64,000 bases of DNA from Clytia hemisphaerica (lineage: Eukaryota; Cnidaria; Hydrozoa; Leptothecata; Clytiidae): the NCBI GenBank assembly GCA_902728285.1, contig CACVBU010000603.1, positions 894,758 to 958,757 of the forward strand, read 5' to 3'. Every line of letters starts with the position of its first letter. Within the stretch, counting starts at the first letter, position 1. The notes under the pieces were generated by a model, which was not told where the DNA came from, made no database searches, and worked only from the letters and a program-made list of their open reading frames with translations. This document shows, in pieces, positions 1 through 11,840 of the stretch. Both the position numbers and the translations under genes were made by a program.

Positions 1-2130
1 TTAGCACTCTGGAAATCTAGACATAGATATATCAAATCTGTTTCACCTACTCAACTTGAAGATATAGGAAGTGACCACTTCCCTATTTTATTCAAAATCG
101 ACGCTAGTCTCTCTAAACCCAAATTCACCAGAAATATTCCACTATACCACCAAGTAGATTGGACAGAGACCAATCGTCGTCTTTCATCTCTGAATACCGA
201 TGATCTTTCTAGACAAGGGCTATGTAACCTTATCACTAGTATCGAGTCTACCATAACAGACATCCAAAACGAAATACCAACAAAAACCATAACCACTAGT
301 AACCAGGTACTGAGTAAAAACATCAGAGATAAAATAAAGGAAAAAAGAAAACTTATTAAAATCTTTAAAAGAACGAGAAACGCTATTGACAAAAGAAATG
401 TCAATAGAATCTCTAAGGAGATCAAACGAGACATCCAACAGTCAGAACAAAGAAAACTTCTCGAACAAATAAACAACATTCAATCAGGAGACACCAGAAA
501 ATCCTGGAAATCCTTCAACAATCTTTTCAGAAAGAAAAAAGTAGATATCATCTCACATATCACAGATCCCTCAGATAACTCTACCAAAACATCTGAATTT
601 GATATTGCTGAGGTTTTTAGGAAGAACCAAGAAAGTATCTTTAAAGGTAACCCAGTACACGACATTGAGCATGAAAATACTGTCAATCGCTGGTATAACT
701 CTTTCAACAACTATCACAAGCCTATACAAATCTTCATCGAGAAAGCTGAAATACGAAAAAAAATTAAAAAACTAAAGAACAAAAAAGTCACCAGGAACAG
801 ATGGAGTGACAAACATACTTATAAAGTACCTCGAACCTTCGCTGACAGATCTTCTCTACATCATCTTTAATTCTTGTTATAACTATGGTTTCTTCCCAGA
901 CAACTGGAAGATTGCCAGAATCAAAATGTTACACAAAAAAGACAATAAACAAGATCCTTCAAACTATAGACCTATCTCTCTACTCAACCAGCTTGGTAAG
1001 ATCTTTGAATCCCTTATAGCAGATATAATCAGATTCTGGGCTGAAGACAACAACAAAATTGATCTTAACCAAGCAGGCTTCAGGAACAAAGATCCACTAA
1101 TGATCAACTATACCAACTCATCCAATTCTGTTATGAAGGCTTCAACAGAAACCATCAAACCGATACAATATTCATAGACTTCGAAAAAGCATTTGATAAG
1201 GTCTGGCACAAAGGCCTCCTATACAAATTGAAAGCCCTCAGAATGCCTGACGAGGATCTATTTATGGTCAAAAGTTTCTTAGAGAATAGAAGGTGTTTTA
1301 TCCAAAATGGAAACCAAAAGAGCACAATCTTCACTCCTGAGAACGGTGTCCCGCAAGGGAGCTGTCTCAGCCCACTTCTATTCATCCTCTTCGTCGTGGA
1401 CATACCCACCAATCCTAAAGTCAAACAATCCAAGTTTGCAGACGATCTAGCCCTTATGGCACAACTCCACAAAGGTGACAAACGAGTTGCCAAAGCTAAT
1501 CCTCATCTCCAAAAACTGATTAATGATATACTGATCTGGTGCAATAAGTGGAGAATGAAAATAAACATCAAAAAAACAATCATTCTTAGCATTTGTAAAG
1601 GTATTCATGCCAATACAGCATACACCATCGAAAACAAACAAATCACCAGAAAGACTGAAACCAAATTTCTTGGCATGTTACTAGATACCCATCTCTCTTT
1701 CAACTCTCACATCACAAAAAAGATTATTCAAGCTCATCTAAAACTCGATTACCTCATTCGAATGAACAACCTAAACTTCAATCTAAATGCCAAACGTAAA
1801 GCCTACATCTTACTCATCAGGCCAATATTCGAATATGGTTCATCCATGCTATGTAATCTCTCTAAATCAAACCAAAACAAACTTGAAATCTTTCAAAACA
1901 AATGTCTAAGAATTATTACCAATCAATCTAGATACACTAGAATCTCCACTCTCCAAGACTCCAGCAGAGTCATATCAATCAATCACAGAATAAAAAACTT
2001 AGCTAAATCTTGGCTAACTCAGGCCAAAACAAATCCCAAAAACAACGTCTATCACATCAACGAAGTGTTCTTCAATGGCTTTGATCGTCTCTTAACTCCT
2101 CATGAAGTTATCTCTAGTCACAACCCATAA
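1..2130 (+). pseudogene. LINE ORF2 remnant: endonuclease C-term and reverse transcriptase
   Basis: Frame 1 is open from base 1 to 870 and has no ATG near its start, so it is the inside of a longer ORF. It shows the endonuclease motif GSDHFPI (near bases 70-90), then a basic linker. The fingers motif KSPGTDG at 782-805 is in frame 2, so a one-base shift lies in the A-run at 781-786. Frame 2 continues with PSNYRPISLLNQLGKIFE and NQAGFR, then a second shift near 1083-1091 returns to frame 1 (RSTNDQLYQLIQF). Palm motifs follow: DFEKAFDKVWH, GVPQGSCLSPLLF and FADDLAL, then a C-terminal tail to 2130. Two frameshifts make the copy inactive as read. Function in the family: target-primed reverse transcription. 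Confidence 0.85.
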
Positions 2131-2145
2131 AAAAAAAAAAAAAAA
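1..2145 (+). mobile_element. Non-LTR retrotransposon, 5'-truncated by window edge
   Basis: A LINE copy enters the window already inside its endonuclease domain and runs to a stop at 2130, followed at once by a run of about 15 A (2131-2145), which fits a poly-A tail. A second short A-rich stretch follows near 2158. The body is coding in the order endonuclease C-terminus, linker, reverse transcriptase, C-terminal tail. The RT style resembles Jockey/I-group elements more than the CR1-like LINE at the right end of the window, but I cannot fix the clade without a tree. Confidence 0.85.
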
Positions 2146-2953
2146 GTTATCGATGTCAAAAAAAAATCTTCTTCTTCATGCACACACACCTATTATCTTT
2201 ATCTCTGCTTCTTAAGCCAAAACACCTCTGACAATCATAACTTTCTTCATCATAAGATCCATGTCTAAAATCAAATAAAAATCTACATTTTCATCCACAC
2301 ACACCAAAACCCCTCCTCTTCTGTCATAAAAGACCTAAACACCTTCTAACGACATGTCACATAGTATCCAAAATCTATTCACAATCCAAACCTATTACAT
2401 ACTATCCACCTACCAATTCTTTCTACTTAACCTCTTCCTACATTGAGTGTTGTACACCTCAAATTACTAAATAGTGGAAAAGGGCCTAGTAAGGCCAACC
2501 ACTAAAAACATACAAATCGCTCGATGAGTATAAGCAGTTCGCTTAATATCGAGTTAGTTGTTTGAAACTATCAATGGTAGTGGTTTAAAACGTGATTTCT
2601 TTCGCAAAATATGAAAAACAAAAACACGGAAAAGCATTTTTTTGATCAGTCGTCAGATTGATTGACGGAACAAAAAGAATTTAAAACTGATCGACTCAGA
2701 CTTTTTAAAAGTGAACTGCGTAAGGTGTACTTGTAGATTGGGAGTACTTGCAGAAAGCCGGAAGATTTATGATATGTTTGCATTTTGATTCTCATATAAT
2801 ACTAATACTAATATAGTACAGTAGTACCACAGTAGTACTACCACAGTAGTATAATAATACTACTGTGGTTTACTACAAGCACCCTCTTTCACAATTTTAC
2901 CCATTCTTGTTTTGTCATATTTAGTTCAAATAAGGGTTGATAAAAGTTTCTGG
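2146..2953. other. No gene seen; AT-rich spacer with a small hairpin
   Basis: I see no convincing exon. At 2840-2869 there is a perfect 13-bp inverted repeat (ACCACAGTAGTAT, 4-base loop, complement) inside a stretch of degenerate GTAGTACCACA repeats from about 2800. The rest is AT-rich sequence, and the first part may be 3' sequence of the preceding LINE. Confidence 0.5.
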
Positions 2954-3591
2954 TTACTCCAGAATCAGGTCACTCCAGAATAGATTAGTCCAGAAAATCC
3001 TAGAAATAAAATATGTCAAACCTGTTGATATGATTCCTGTCTTTGCACCAACACATTTGCTCACTTCCATTTCATTCAGGGTCCGCAAAATAATGCAAAT
3101 ATTGTATTTCATTTTGGGTTGTAAATTTGTTAACCGATACTCGCCATACGTTATGTTATTGAAAGGTCTTGATCGGAAAGTCAAATCTTCAATTTCTAAA
3201 CTGTAAATGCTGACATAAGCAGTTTTAATTAGTTCAATGTTTGGGCTATCTTTGGTGATCTTCCAGAAAACGGTGATGCTAGAGTCTGTAATTTGTGTTG
3301 TGTTGATTGCGATATCGAAACGTGGAAACTCTGCAAGAAAAAAGAAATCGAATTAAATAGTACTTTTAAAGACTGCGGTTGCATTCAGATGCAATAATCC
3401 CATGGAATAATAAAGATCTAATACAATAAGACTACACGATTAGTCGCAGTAGTAGTTTTTTTTCCTTATCCAAAACAGGAAATATTTCGTGTTATCTTAC
3501 CTGACGAGTTTAGGAACTGATTTGCCACAAAGAATATGCTGAGATGCGCCAGAAAAGATAGCGTAATTTGAGCACCCAATTCAGGCCTCAT
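2954..3591 (-). CDS. Putative secreted or receptor-type protein: signal peptide exon plus FN3-like exon
   Basis: Two exons are visible. Exon 1 (3591-3501) starts with ATG and encodes about 30 residues with a hydrophobic core (ITLSFLAHLSIFFVA), a likely signal peptide, and ends in phase 1 at a strong donor (GTAAGA). Exon 2 starts at 3330 after a good acceptor (TTTTTTCTTGCAG), keeps phase, and reads about 125 codons to a stop at 2954. Its first 95 residues look like one FN3 domain: a Trp in strand B (ITVFWKI), an alternating strand pattern, and YRLTNLQPKMKYNICI before the last strands. Past the domain the reading turns hydrophobic and stops. A donor-like GTTTGA after IIST, in phase 1, suggests exon 2 may end near 3020 and continue to exons outside the window, with the LINE at 1-2145 in an intron. 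I do not recognise the family. Confidence 0.6.
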
Positions 3592-5803
3592 TTTTCTTCC
3601 TTTTTGCTGATAAATCTTTGCAATCAAACTAGTCTTGTGTATGTTGTGTGTTGATGTTTTTTTTTCTTTGGTCACAATGAAGTCGTGCAAGTGTCTCAAA
3701 CTGTTTTTGAAAATTGTGACGTCAATTTTTGTAACAGTGATCGGCAGAAATTTCAAGATCTTGGTTTTTGTTCCATTTGTTTTTAGACTGGAATCTAGTC
3801 TTTTTTAATTGTAATAGCTAAATAAGAATTGATTAATAGGCCCTAGTTTTCCTCATTTTCGGCTAGTGAGAGCAGTAGTCTACTTGAAATCATAAACAGC
3901 ATTGGTGTTAAGTGGTAAATTGTCCTAGCAAGGATTTATCATACACTGGATATACAAGTAACAGATTTTTGCCGATTTCTTGTGTACTAGCTATATCCGT
4001 AGTAATGATATTATTGTTCACTCTCCTTCCCTCATTAAATGATTTTTCACTCATTTTCACAAAATCACTCATCCAATTCCCAAAAGAGACTTAAAACTTT
4101 CCTGTGAGAGTCAGATTCTTCCACTTAATTGATAATTATAAGTCGTTATGACGTTTCAAGCTGTGAGAAAGATGCAAAAGACGTGTTGTGTATAAAAAAT
4201 TTAATGTTGACACCGGAAATTTTCAAACTTCAACCTCAAAAAAACCACCTTGCCACCACGTGCCTCCAAAGGATTTTCATACCACAATGGAGCCAAGACA
4301 CTCAAGTCTTATATTTCAGCTCTTCTGGGGACAGTCTTGGAAAGATATTTCGTCCAATTGAAAATTTTGTGTCCCTATAAGCATTTGTCTAATGATGTTT
4401 TTCTCACATTAGATTTCACAAATGTATCCGGCTTGGAATGCTAGCCTTACTTTCAAACTTTTTTTTCTGCAAATGTACAAAAAGAAAGAGCTGGAGAACT
4501 TTTTAAAAATAAGACTGATAAACATTTTTAAAAATCAGACATCTTCGAGCCGCCATGACAGTTGTCCTTTGCGGACAAAGCTAGAACATCAATTGTTTTC
4601 TGAAACAATGGAAATACAATACTTCCATCGTTTTATGAGTCGTTTATCCAGTGTATGATAAATCTTTATTGGTCCTAGCTCCTGTTTTCTTTTCTTTTTT
4701 CTTTTCGTTGTACATTGATTTTAAACTCTAAACACGGCTAGAACATTGTCTATAGATTCGAATTCTTATCCAGTTGGGCAGAATAGAGTGAACATAGAGT
4801 CTGCAGAATAGACGGGTACTACTAAGATCTAACTAGATCTCGTTGGGTCCACATACACCAACTTGCAACCTCAAAGGACAGCGAGCGTAACACGATCTAT
4901 GTAAGGAAAGCTTAGAGGTTTGTGTCATGCAAAGAAAAAATTGTTTTCATAAATTATACACCAGATCATTATAATCGATTTATATAATGATTGGCTTTCT
5001 AAAATGTTTAACTTTCTTGTGGCCTAGCTCCCATTTACATATTCTAAATGGTTCAAAGTTTTGAAATTCTTTTGATGATGTCTCTTGGAGATTTTCAGAC
5101 GTTTTAGACTTTAAGGAGTCAGTATGATTTGTTCTCTGACGGTGACACTTTTATAGCAATGCATTAAACTTCGTTTTTTAATAGAATATTTGGTTTCTGG
5201 TGAAGCACTTGTGGGAAATACAGAGTCACCCAAGAGTCCTTCCTCCAGAACCTAGAGTTATGGTGTGAGTGGGGAATCTTTCGTGCGTGATATAGGTAGG
5301 CGTGAAAATTTGTCGTGATCAACGGTCTCAACGTGATGAGTGTTATTTGACATGGAGAAATGGCGTGATGTGTAATTTCGGGGTCATGCTTGTTTTTGTG
5401 ATAAGAGCTAAATATGATACATGATGGAGTGTAACTTTGTTCAGCAATGACTGGAGTATATTATTTTGAGGCATTATTTTTAATGGTTAGAACTATTACT
5501 CTTTACTCGTTGCCTTGAATTTGTTTCTTGCTGTTGTTACCAATCAATTTGGTTAGAATACTTGTTGTACCCAGTTCTTGACAGTAATGTTTGCAAAACG
5601 AATTTTAAGCTCTTAGCACTCAATCAGTTTAACATTCTCGGACTTTGTTCTCTCGAATGCGCTTATCAGATAGATAGTTTCTTACCGCCGGCTAGTCAAA
5701 ACAACAACAGTTCATTTCAAAACGAGAGAGAGAGAGATAGAGAAGGAACTAGTATTATGCTCTCATACCCACAAATCACAACTATGTGCTAAACAATAGA
5801 AAT
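3592..5803. other. No gene seen; upstream region of the FN3-exon gene
   Basis: Several open frames of 60-85 codons occur on the plus strand (3912-4658), but they overlap each other, lack conserved motifs or plausible splice structure, and look like chance. Repeated GCGTGAT/CGTGAT words occur at 5280-5390 and resemble those at 26620-26775. No RNA gene seen. Confidence 0.5.
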
Positions 5804-6274
5804 CTAGTCAATAAAGTCACTTCTTGATTCATTAGGAACGCCTCCGTGATGGAGTGCTTCAAATAGCCAAGGTATTGGATCTCTATCTCTATCGGTGCAG
5901 ATACACTCCTTCGCGGAGTGTTTTGCGAGAAGGTTATACAACTGTTGTGGAGACTTGTAAATGTGACTTACAGACATTCTCTGTTTAAGAAAGGACAATA
6001 TCATGCTAAGGTAGATGTTATGAAAAAAAATGACAGAATTGTATGTTTATAACGGTTGGTTGTGTCTCTGGCAATGTTTTCGATTTGAAATTGACACTAT
6101 GACATGTATATCAGCATGGTTCTACTTTGGAATGCTGTCTTGGTTAATGCTTTGATTTTCATCAACACATAATCCTTTTATTCTCTCTCTTCAGTTGTCG
6201 CTTGATATCTCAAACTTTCCTATCGGGAATTTCAATGAAGGCGCGACACATGCTGGTCTCTGAGGAGTCATTCT
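5804..6274 (-). CDS. Candidate terminal exons of an unrecognised gene
   Basis: Exon B (5980-5804) begins after an excellent acceptor (TCCTTTCTTAAACAG) and reads 58 codons to a TAG. Its composition looks protein-like (for example SPQQLYNLLAKHSAKECIC and IPWLFEALHHGGVP). A possible preceding exon A (6274-6216) joins in phase through a GTTTGA donor. I do not recognise the product, and no start or further exons could be fixed. The alternative is a chance open frame or a pseudogene piece. Confidence 0.3.
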
Positions 6275-7300
6275 CTTAGATTGTAAACTATACAGAGGCG
6301 ATTTTTGATAAATTTGCGGAATTTGCCATTCGCGGAAACTTTTCGGCTTGCTGCTCGTTGGAACGCTGATTCCGTGCACAATCCAGCTTCTTTAGGAGTT
6401 CTTTTTCCGGATAATTAATGGTCAAAGTTCTTTTTTTGGGTCTGTTTGAGCAGGTGTGGTATGGTATGATGGCTAAAACTTCTCATTTTCGGAAAAACAT
6501 TTCTTGCGGATTTCCAAGATCTTTCCACCTTTTTTACCGGACATACCGGCAAAAATAATTCTTCTGCTGCGTATAATTGCGTAATCTTACTATACTAAAT
6601 GAGTTTATGAAAAATGTCTGTAACGCTAGCCCAGTAACATATGTTAAGGTTTCTAAAATTTGAACGCCGCGGCTGGAAAACCTATCCACCTTCGATACAA
6701 AAAGTCTCGCGCTAAGTTTGACAAGCGTAGAAAACTCGGATTAGAGAAGACTCTACACTGCTATTTGTAAACGAAAAAAGTTCTGACGTCAATTTCATGA
6801 AAAAGTCCTGCGACGTCACAAAGTTTCAAATAAAAAGGTGTGGCATTTTTGTTGCACGATTTCGAATTATTTTATATCAACACACGCAACAAAATCCAAC
6901 ATTGTTGTTTGATGATTAAACTTCGTCTAACATTATTTAAAAAGGTTTCAATGTTGGTTGCATTGCATATGCGCCGGTCTTAAGCTGTCCGCATGCGAAG
7001 CAAACAAACGGGAAAACCTTCAGTGCTCAATCGCAAAGCGCGAGCCTCTCCTTCACAACTAAGGCTTTTTCTTTCCAAGAAGCAACTCTCTCACCACCTC
7101 AGACACCTTTGGGCGTCTGCAACGACGGGTACCCTCGATAATTTTGACAGGGTCACTATGGCATTTCATTGAACACAAACTTCCGTTATCTTAAAAAGAC
7201 ATATCATCGAGGCTTACAGAAACAAAATTTTGACTAATGTAGAAAGTTTAGAAGTATATTTTTTATTATGTATTTGGCATTTTAAGCCAAAACGATGTCA
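6275..7300. other. No gene seen
   Basis: The open frame at 6191-6379 on the minus strand overlaps the candidate exon in another frame and is probably a shadow. The remainder is AT-rich sequence with no clear motif, possibly the body of the divergent Helitron whose 3' end lies at 7388. Confidence 0.4.
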
Positions 7301-7388
7301 GGAATTAACCCACGTTATAGTATTTTAAAGGCTTTTGATGCGCAAGCAAAACCGTTAACCGGCGTTTACGACGACGGGAACCGTCTAG
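7300..7388 (+). mobile_element. Divergent Helitron-like 3' terminus
   Basis: The sequence just before 7388 aligns with the 3' ends of the two better Helitron-like copies in this window: a TTTTAAGCCA block, an AAAGG...TTTGATGCG block, then a GC-rich hairpin with arms CCGGCGT / ACGACGG (one mismatch), a short spacer and CTAG, followed by T. Hairpin plus CTRR followed by a host T is the Helitron 3' signature. The 5' end was not found. Confidence 0.5.
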
Positions 7389-8190
7389 TAAAACACTATA
7401 CCGTATAACAAATGGCCGCATAACAAATTGAAGTTTCTTTTTTGCCCACCCAGTGTCTGGGTTTTTTATTCGCTCCAAAGTGGCTATAGCCGGGAATTAG
7501 AAAGTAATCGATCGAAAAATAAGGATCTTTATGAAACGTTAACTTTATGAAAAGCTTTATTATAAAGGTTATGCATTCAAAGGCTTCGTTTATGTTTAGT
7601 CCACTAGATTATATAGTTTAGCTTTTAATTCCTAAGTAAGTGCAAGTCGGCCTGCAAAAAGAATGGTATTATTTTGACTCTTATGTTCTAGTCTGTTTAT
7701 TTTTGTGTTAGTTTGTATATTTGTTTGTTAATAATTTGGTTTATGGCATTCCTATGACCTCAGTTTTTTTCAAACACTTCAACCGCACCACTTAGAGCGA
7801 TTGAATTTCATTCATGTTGTACTCAGTTAGCATTAAACGATTCTGTCGTCTACATACACAAGATCACTAAAAAAGGGAATAGTTTAGGAGAGGCGTGAAA
7901 AATTCAGGTGGAGTAAGCAGTGGCGGAGATGTTTACAGTTTTGTTCCAAAACTCTACCGCCACTTTTTTTCCCGTAAACCGCCCTGACGCCCAAACTCTT
8001 TCCCGCGTTTACTGGCCTCTAAACGGACGATAGCATCGTCTAAGTTGGCATCTACACTAACGAATTCGTGTTCATCCTATATTACCTGCGGTTTTGTAGA
8101 GGTCTGCGTTTTGGACTAAGTTTTACTACGTGATGTCTTTCTCTGTGTATAAAACGATCAGAGCTGCCCCCTTGTCATATCGTATCTACA
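7389..8190. other. No gene seen
   Basis: AT-rich sequence without convincing exons, RNA genes or terminal repeats. Confidence 0.45.
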
Positions 8191-8442
8191 ACGTCTTTTT
8201 TTATATAAAAACAAACTATATAAGAACATAAGGCTTCCATGGCAAAAATGTTAAGAACTAGTTAAGAACAGCTTAAGGCTTTGCGAGCTCTAAAACACTC
8301 GATTTCTAAAGAAAATGGACAAAAATGCTCACAAAATGGTTGAAACAAGAACATGTTAAGAACATTTTTAGGCTTAAAACTCAAAAAGTAAAGAACATCC
8401 CAAGGCTTCAAAAATTTAGGATGTTCTTATAAAAAAGCGTGT
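8191..8442. mobile_element. MITE, TACACGTTTTTTATAAGAAC family, copy 1
   Basis: The ends are an imperfect inverted repeat: ACGTCTTTTTTTATATAAAAAC on the left and GTTCTTATAAAAAAGCGTGT on the right. The interior has the phrases AAGAACATAAGGCTTCC, AGGCTTTGCG, AAGAACATTTTTAGGCTT and AAGAACATCC, which recur in the same order at 36824-37082 and in degraded form at 35385-36200 and 39438-39903. No coding capacity. Confidence 0.6.
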
Positions 8443-9480
8443 ATTACACTAGAATTTTAATACATTGAATATGCGAATGATGTTGATATGATTATGATAT
8501 TTTTTATGTCTTCTTTTCTAAGGCTTGTTTTAAATTGACGGAATCACTTACTGGATCGATTTATTTGCATCGAATATTCTCGATGACATCTTCAAATGAT
8601 GTTTAACAGTACTAAAAGCGACCTCTGACTAAAGCGTGTGTTTGAAATCTCCTTCCCTACAGCTACTTGTAGCGCTTGTTTAAATTTTCGTTAAATTTAT
8701 TGAAGGACGTGATTCATTTCGCAGGGGCAATCAGAAAAAAACAAACTAAGTGATGAATGGCCACAAGTTTGATTTTTGTGTCATAATTAACTTTTGGCAA
8801 ATGTACAACGCAATATTGTGACGCCTGTCTCTTAAATTATATCATGTATCTGACAAGTACACTACCTGGATAGCCTAGCAACACATGCAGAGTGCTTGAA
8901 GTGATCAATGACGTCACATAGTCACCGTAGAGATTGTCGAAATAGAAATACATGCGCGTGAGCCAAGTAAAAATAATCTATTAATCCGTTTTCTTTACAC
9001 GGCGCACTACAAAATTTGAATGCTGGAATTGGATGACGTATCAAAGCCACATAAACAAAACCAAAGAGAGATACAAAGAACCCTCTGTGTCATACTAAAT
9101 CCTTATGCTTACAAATTGTTTAAAAGCTGGGCGAATCGATTTCAACCATTGTTTTTCACAAAGAAAAGTTTGAACAAAAAAACTAGTAACAATGGACCAG
9201 ACTAGAGTTTTTCATACGAACTATAGCAACTAAATATTCGTTGATGATATCATCGACAATGATGGTATGATGCAATCTCTTTGGTCTAGTATACGTTTAG
9301 GGTATTTGTCTTCGTTATGTCATCCAATTCAAGCATCCAGTCGGAAAAGTGACCCGGGAGGGGCACTCGATTCAAAAATGAATGTACGTGTGGCCCAAAA
9401 TTAGGCCTTTGAAATCGGACCCTTACAGTTTAGAGAAAATTTAGCCAACTTTGAGTTTGGGGGAGGTTGTCATACCCTAG
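8443..9480. other. No gene seen
   Basis: Only short open frames without motifs (for example 9020-9205). At 9355-9420 a GACCCGGGAGGGGCACTCG phrase introduces the dispersed GC-rich repeat listed next. Confidence 0.45.
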
Positions 9481-9489
9481 AGTAACAGA

Positions 9490-9600
9490 AGCCCGGGGGG
9501 GGGGTACTTAGGCAAGTGGAGGGTACGGTATGTGCCGCCCTTAAGGGTACCTTTTTTGGACTTCCAAAGTCCCGCTAAGGGTCGGAAAAATCAGGAATTT
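9490..9600 (+). repeat. Dispersed repeat with CCCTTAAGGG palindrome, copy 1
   Basis: A block reading GGGTACTTAGGCAAG, GTACGGTATGTGCCGCC, CTTAAGGGTACCTTTTTTGG and ACTTCCAAAGTCCCGC, then a GGGTCGGAAAAAT phrase. The same block recurs at 12655-12790 (plus, with a 30-nt insertion), at 45770-45865 (minus) and, more diverged, inside both Helitron-like copies (21640-21750, 52330-52445). No coding potential is evident. Confidence 0.75.
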
Positions 9601-9903
9601 AATCGAGCTCATGGCAGATTAGTACGGGCTTGGTACTGGTTTGTGTTATCTTTGTTTTCCCTAATTTGTTGTCTCTTCATATTTCTAAAGGGATTTTATT
9701 TTAGCTTGAATTGTACACGAGATTTTGTAAAAAGAGGTCTTTTATGATAAACCTCTAGATTTTTATCTCACTTACATAAGTAAATCTAATTACTAGTCAT
9801 AGCTTTCACTAAATGCCCCCACATAAAGATCATGTCAAGCACTTATAAAGCTTTAATGCATTAAAAATTAAAACATTAAAAAATAATCAGGAATAATTCA
9901 TTG

Positions 9904-9957
9904 ATTTAATTATTGATTGATTGGTTGATTGATTGATTGATTAATTGATTGATTGAG
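9904..9957. repeat. (TTGA)n microsatellite
   Basis: Roughly a dozen tandem TGAT/TTGA tetramers with a few substitutions (ATTGATTGATTGGTTGATTG and onward). Confidence 0.9.
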
Positions 9958-11840
9958 GCATTTGCTTGAAAAAAAAATTATAATTAACATTAACAAAATA
10001 CTTAAAGAATTCGCAGCTAGATAATTTAATAAAATTTAAGGAAAAGCTGGAAAAGCTTCTCAAAAATATATTTAAAAAATTATGGTACATTAGCTTACTG
10101 GTTTTCACATCTCCTGTTTGTTTTTTTCTCTCCAGTTTCTTTCTTACAACAATATATGTCATAATTATTATTCACAATAGACCTTTTCTGATAATGCCGC
10201 AGACATCTTAGATTGTAGGCAAAATATATAGCGGTGAATAAATCAACAAGGCAACCAATCAGAAATAGCTTTCTTTTTTCATTGGCTGCTATATTTCAAC
10301 AATTCTCTATTGCTACTTTGCCTAATAAACAATAGTCAAGAAAATACTACGTATAAAATTTACCAAAAAGTTCTGCCCCATCTTAAATTGGGTGAAATAG
10401 AAACCAATCCTAGTCAAGGCCCAGGCTTTGTACGCTGTGATTGCACTTCTCTCAAGCAAAATCTTCTATGGTTGTTGGTCAAAAGAAAAATAAAGGAATG
10501 CCAATGTGGTCTATTCAGACTTAAAGTCGAGAAAAGTTGAAATGCGCTTTAATTTTTTTTCAAGTTCATAGTACTTTTTCATGATGCAATCTTTTCTCCA
10601 ATCTGAAAGGATCGAAGCCATTTAAGATGATCGCAGCGCAGACAATGAAGAGACGTGCCTCCAGGAAGCTAGACTTTTTGAGTTTATAGCTATATACTTT
10701 CACTTTATTGTGTTTCCGTATGAATGTCTGTGTATCTAGTCTAACCACCGTTAAATGTCTTCGGGAAGGTCCTTCTTAACTTGGAAAGCCAGAATTGGAG
10801 CTATTTCACCAAACCACTGGAGCATAAGTTATTTAGAAAAAGTTGAATATGCGCATGTAAAGTTAAACAAATGTTAAAACAGTGAATACACTCTAAGTGA
10901 GGTAAATCTATTTTGAAGACCAAAAGAAAAAGTTTGTTTACATTGATTGACATTCAACATTCATTCAACCACTTTTGGATTCAACTTTACAGACAAAGAT
11001 AAATTACAGTTTGAACAAAAATATCAAATGTACGTACATTAAAAAACTTGAGCAAATTTCTTTAAAGATTCCAGAAAAAGAATTGAAATCATTGCTGAAA
11101 TTAACTTCTGACTAAATTACAGTATTTAGTATTCAGTTTCAAAGACAAGAAACAAAATTTGACATACAAAACACTTTTTCCAGTCAATGATCATCATAAC
11201 CAGTCTGCCATTTTGTTTGTTTTGATTTGCACAAGTAATATTGTAATTCGTGTTATATCATACACTGTTATAATTTGCATTTATAACACTCGATTCAGCT
11301 TTTCAAAGCTAAATCAAAACTAATAAATTGTAATATGTAACAATGGTAATAGCATATAACGTAATATTTTTTATTAACATCTCTTTTATCACCAAGAAAA
11401 TCAATGGTATATAAATATCTAAAACTAAGTATAAAGCTCTTTCCTTTTATGTACATTTAAAAAAGTTTTTTCTGTTTTCGGAACAAAATATATACTACTG
11501 TATGTTTACTGAAAAATAAAGACTGTAAGGCCGCCCAAACGGTAAGGAGATAAAGAGAGTAAGATAACAGTCTAGCATGGGAATCATCAAAGTGTCAAAA
11601 TAAGAGGCCGGCTGAGATCATCAGCGAGGGAATCGCCAAGCAACTCGAAAAAAAAAAAAAAAAGCCAGAACAAGAAATTACGGGGAATCAGAGTCTGCAA
11701 AATGTATGAATGATGGAATCAAAACAACAACAGAAAATCTAGACTGGGCTGCCCGTTCTAAAAAAGATTCCATTTCAAGAGAAAAGGTGGAAGAGAGAAT
11801 ATTGTATGTTGTAGATATAGGAGCAAGGCAGTGAGAAAAT
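9958..11840. other. No gene seen; AT-rich
   Basis: Open frames here are short and motif-free. An A-run of about 17 lies at 11649-11665. No exon, tRNA or rRNA signal was found. Confidence 0.5.

Noticed and set aside
51-710. Minus-strand open frames
   Set aside because: They are shadows of the plus-strand LINE frame, which is open across the same bases and has endonuclease/RT motifs.
3912-4658. Cluster of small plus-strand frames
   Set aside because: Three mutually overlapping frames, none with motif, start context or splice support.
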